Source of the DNA: JALZHR01 sp036389695
Lineage (GTDB): Bacteria > Acidobacteriota > Blastocatellia > Pyrinomonadales > Pyrinomonadaceae
DNA length: 15,210 nucleotides
Assembly (NCBI GenBank): GCA_036389695.1
Contig: DASVWG010000310.1
Coordinates: forward strand, 1-15,210
Direction: 5' to 3'
This document shows positions 14,454-15,210 of this stretch, piece by piece. Below the pieces are notes generated by a model, which was given only the letters and a program-made list of their open reading frames with translations, was not told the DNA's origin and did not search any database. Every line of letters begins with the position of its first letter. Positions within the stretch are counted from its first letter, which is position 1. Made by a program: the position numbers and the translations under genes.

Positions 14454-15098
14454 ATGACCGACGCTTTTGAAAGTATGGACAGAATGTATCGTCACCAGCG
14501 ATACTTCTATGATTTGACCCGCAAATATTATCTTTTGGGACGCGACCGTCTGCTGGCGGAAATCAATGTGCAGGCGGGCGAAAACGTTCTCGAAGTCGGC
14601 TGCGGCACGGGCAGAAATTTAATCATTCTGGCAAAACGTTTTCCGCGCGCAAACTTTTTCGGTTTGGATGCTTCCGCCGCGATGCTTAAAACGGCGCAGG
14701 CGAAATTTGACGCGCAAAAGCGAAAAAACATCACGCTGCAAACGGCGCTCGCCGATACTTTCGATTATCGTAAAACTTTCGATTTAACCGAGCCTTTCGA
14801 CACGATTTTTTTCAGTTATTCGATTTCGATGATTCCGGTCTGGCGCGAGTCGATTCAAAACGCGCTGGCGAATTTGAAAAGCGGTCGCTCCGTTTACATC
14901 GTCGATTTTTACGACCAGAAAGATTTGCCGCGCTGGTTTCAAAAAATCCTGAAAGGCTGGCTCAAAAAATTTCACGTTCAATTCTGGGGCGATTTGATGC
15001 CGTATCTGGAAGATTTGGAAACGCAGGGCGTCGGCAAACTGAAAATCCATTCCGTCGCGCGGCGCTACGCTTTCATCGCGGAATTCAAAAAGAATTAG
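14454..15098 (+). CDS. btaB: SAM-dependent N-methyltransferase of betaine lipid synthesis
   Basis: 214 residues, typical for bacterial BtaB. It methylates the amino group of diacylglycerylhomoserine three times with S-adenosylmethionine to give DGTS, at the cytoplasmic face of the membrane. The class I methyltransferase core is clear: motif I VLEVGCGTGRNL (45-56), the acidic strand end FGLDAS (69-74), and the later strand FDTIFFSYSISMI. The N-terminal MDRMYRHQRYFYDLTRKYYLLGRDRL is characteristic of BtaB relative to other small methyltransferases. Together with btaA this is the complete two-gene DGTS pathway, but the pair is separated by 432 bp holding the four-helix-bundle cassette. The start lies 7 bases after the repeat array. 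A REP-like inverted repeat follows the stop. Confidence 0.9.
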   Translation: MTDAFESMDRMYRHQRYFYDLTRKYYLLGRDRLLAEINVQAGENVLEVGCGTGRNLIILAKRFPRANFFGLDASAAMLKTAQAKFDAQKRKNITLQTALADTFDYRKTFDLTEPFDTIFFSYSISMIPVWRESIQNALANLKSGRSVYIVDFYDQKDLPRWFQKILKGWLKKFHVQFWGDLMPYLEDLETQGVGKLKIHSVARRYAFIAEFKKN

Positions 15099-15101
15099 GT
15101 C

Positions 15102-15210
15102 AGAACCGCCTGCGGTAGCGGGCGGTTGAACACAGCCGATTCACAACGCGAAAATAAATTCAAACGTTTCAGCCGCTAATCTTCAACCGCCCGCTACCGC
15201 AGGCGGTTCT
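15102..15210. repeat. Perfect 29-bp inverted repeat made of REP-like hairpins, downstream of btaB
   Basis: Arms 15102-15130 and 15182-15210 are exact reverse complements, separated by 51 bases. Each arm is itself nearly palindromic: ACCGCCTGC and GCGGGCGGT pair around GGTA with one G-T wobble. The element therefore resembles a pair of inverted REP units. It begins 3 bases after the btaB stop and reaches the window edge, so it may extend. It may terminate or protect the btaB transcript. Confidence 0.85.

Overview
The window looks like chromosomal DNA from an acidobacterium, probably of the Blastocatellia/Pyrinomonadaceae type. This is inferred from three things: a large secreted protein with the acidobacterial VWFA-related domain, a PknB-like kinase with a membrane tail, and intergenic space packed with short-period repeats. 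I could run no database search, so the taxonomy is an inference.

Layout. On the minus strand (1-5903), reading right to left: a Ser/Thr kinase with a very long activation-loop insert and a multi-pass membrane tail; a secreted 1001-residue VWA protein whose C-terminus carries a second module; and, directly after its stop codon, the start of a separate gene encoding a close paralogue of that module, which runs off the left edge. After a divergent 251-bp intergenic region, the plus strand (6155-11264) carries a PHP-family metal-dependent hydrolase, a GT4 glycosyltransferase, a multi-pass membrane protein and a second GT4 glycosyltransferase. The last two overlap by 4 bp. A BrnT-like toxin gene broken by a one-base frameshift follows, then a BrnA-like antitoxin with an unusual C-terminal half and a MacB/FtsX-type permease. 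From 12780 to 15098 lie btaA and btaB, the two genes for the betaine lipid DGTS, separated by an inserted four-helix-bundle gene.

Working together. btaA and btaB would make a phosphorus-free membrane lipid from diacylglycerol and S-adenosylmethionine. The two upstream GT4 enzymes could make glycolipids or other envelope glycans, so the plus-strand half may be an envelope or lipid-remodelling region. The kinase and VWA protein may form a separate surface-signalling unit.

The most unusual content is the repeats. Three junctions hold paired, inverted arrays of very short tandem units: 7 bp between the kinase and VWA genes, 9 bp upstream of btaA, and 7 bp on both sides of the four-helix-bundle gene between btaA and btaB. 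Two further 7-bp arrays lie inside the VWA coding sequence, a degenerate 10-bp array lies before btaA, and a perfect 29-bp inverted repeat of REP-like hairpins follows btaB. The unit sequences differ, but the short period and the inverted pairing recur. The four-helix-bundle cassette looks AT-rich beside its neighbours, and its left array supplies the last codons and the stop of btaA. The family of its protein is related to the Avd accessory protein of diversity-generating retroelements. These arrays may be traces of one poorly described mobile or repeat-generating process; this is inference.
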